From the NCBI GenBank assembly GCA_019649035.1, contig BMAT01009223.1, positions 164,246-197,365 of the forward strand: a stretch of 33,120 nt of DNA, read 5' to 3'. The DNA is from Elysia marginata. Taxonomy: Eukaryota; Mollusca; Gastropoda; Plakobranchidae. Positions 32,620 through 33,120 of this stretch are shown here, in pieces. A program made the translations under genes and the position numbers. Position 1 is the first letter of the stretch, and each line of letters starts with the position of its first letter. The notes beneath the pieces are model-generated. The model ran no database searches and was not told where the DNA came from. It saw nothing but the letters and a program-made list of their open reading frames with translations.

Positions 32620-33120
32620 ACTATGACACTATTAATCTACTACAGCGATTGCCCCGCTGCAGTTCACATATTCTCACCACCAAACTTTTCCCCAAAAAAT
32701 GCCTAGCCCCATTTTACCTGGTAGAAATCCCCAAAAGAAGAACCCTTTTCTTTTAAAAATCTTAGGTGGGGCAAGTAGGCTTAGGTCTCTATAATCTACT
32801 ACAGCGATTGGCCTGCTACAGTTCTCATATTCTCACCACTAAACTTTTCCCCGCAAAATACCTAGCCCCATTTTACCTGGTAGAAATCCCCAAAAGAACT
32901 TTTTTTAACAAGAACCCTTTTCTCTTAAAAATCTTAGGTGAGGCGAGTAGGCTTAGGTCTCTATAATCTACTACAGCGATTGGCCCGCTACAGTTCTCAT
33001 ACACTCTCCAACCCCAGAAGTTGCGACGAGTAGGCTTAGACCTCTAAGCCCGTTACAGTTATCATACACTCTCTGTGGTATATCCAGTACATTGTGTATA
33101 ATACACACTTCCATACCAAG
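32620..33120. repeat. Satellite-like tandem repeat (about 160-172 bp), running off the window
   Basis: The phrase ctactacagcgattg recurs at 32637, 32796 and 32968 (spacings 159 and 172). Between occurrences there is shared sequence such as cctagccccattttacctgg and aaaatcttaggtg.gg. A decayed further unit follows at about 33025. The plus-strand frame 32766-32966 is part of this array and not a gene. Confidence 0.88.

Noticed and set aside
32766..32966. 66-residue plus-strand frame
   Set aside because: Contained in the tandem satellite-like repeat.

Overview
The window is a piece of an animal nuclear genome. It is AT-rich, has small exons with GT-AG introns, and carries many microsatellites, a tRNA-derived SINE, a piggyBac-type deletion derivative and one 896-base assembly gap. 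Cysteine-repeat coding, DM14-domain coding and frequent short AGATCTAG-type motifs make a mollusc, probably a heterobranch gastropod, my best guess. The species is an inference and not demonstrated.

Layout. 1-240 is a degenerate trinucleotide microsatellite. 506-3987 (+) holds the last four coding exons of a gene encoding at least two copies of a short four-cysteine module; its 5' part lies outside the window. 3988-13884 is a gene-poor, repeat-rich spacer. It contains a weak tRNA-like SINE remnant (5388-5467), two (TA)n tracts, a well-preserved SINE with 12-bp target duplications (9100-9378), a non-autonomous piggyBac-like element bounded by TTAA (10388-10867), and an assembly gap (11440-12335) with a perfect 18-bp palindrome close to its right edge. 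13885-31090 (-) is one gene that I could reconstruct exon by exon from splice sites and phases. 31091-33120 is its 5' flank, ending in 56-bp and about 160-172-bp tandem repeats that run off the window.

The main gene encodes about 1205 residues in 17 coding exons plus an untranslated first exon. Residues ~8-398 are a chain of DM14 repeats, the hallmark of CC2D1A/CC2D1B/Lgd, proteins that bind the ESCRT-III subunit CHMP4/Shrub and control endosomal sorting. The last ~105 residues resemble the helical tail that ends these proteins. Between them, where the family carries its C2 domain, lies a single 2.1-kb exon of low-complexity, Ser/Glu/Thr-rich sequence with twelve 9-residue repeats, and I find no C2 domain. 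This is the most interesting observation here: an apparent C2-less, DM14-expanded CC2D1 relative with a disordered linker. A 51-bp duplication that copied the splice acceptor of that exon, a 115-bp direct repeat flanking the next exon, and the paired-exon structure of the DM14 units show how the locus has been remodelled.
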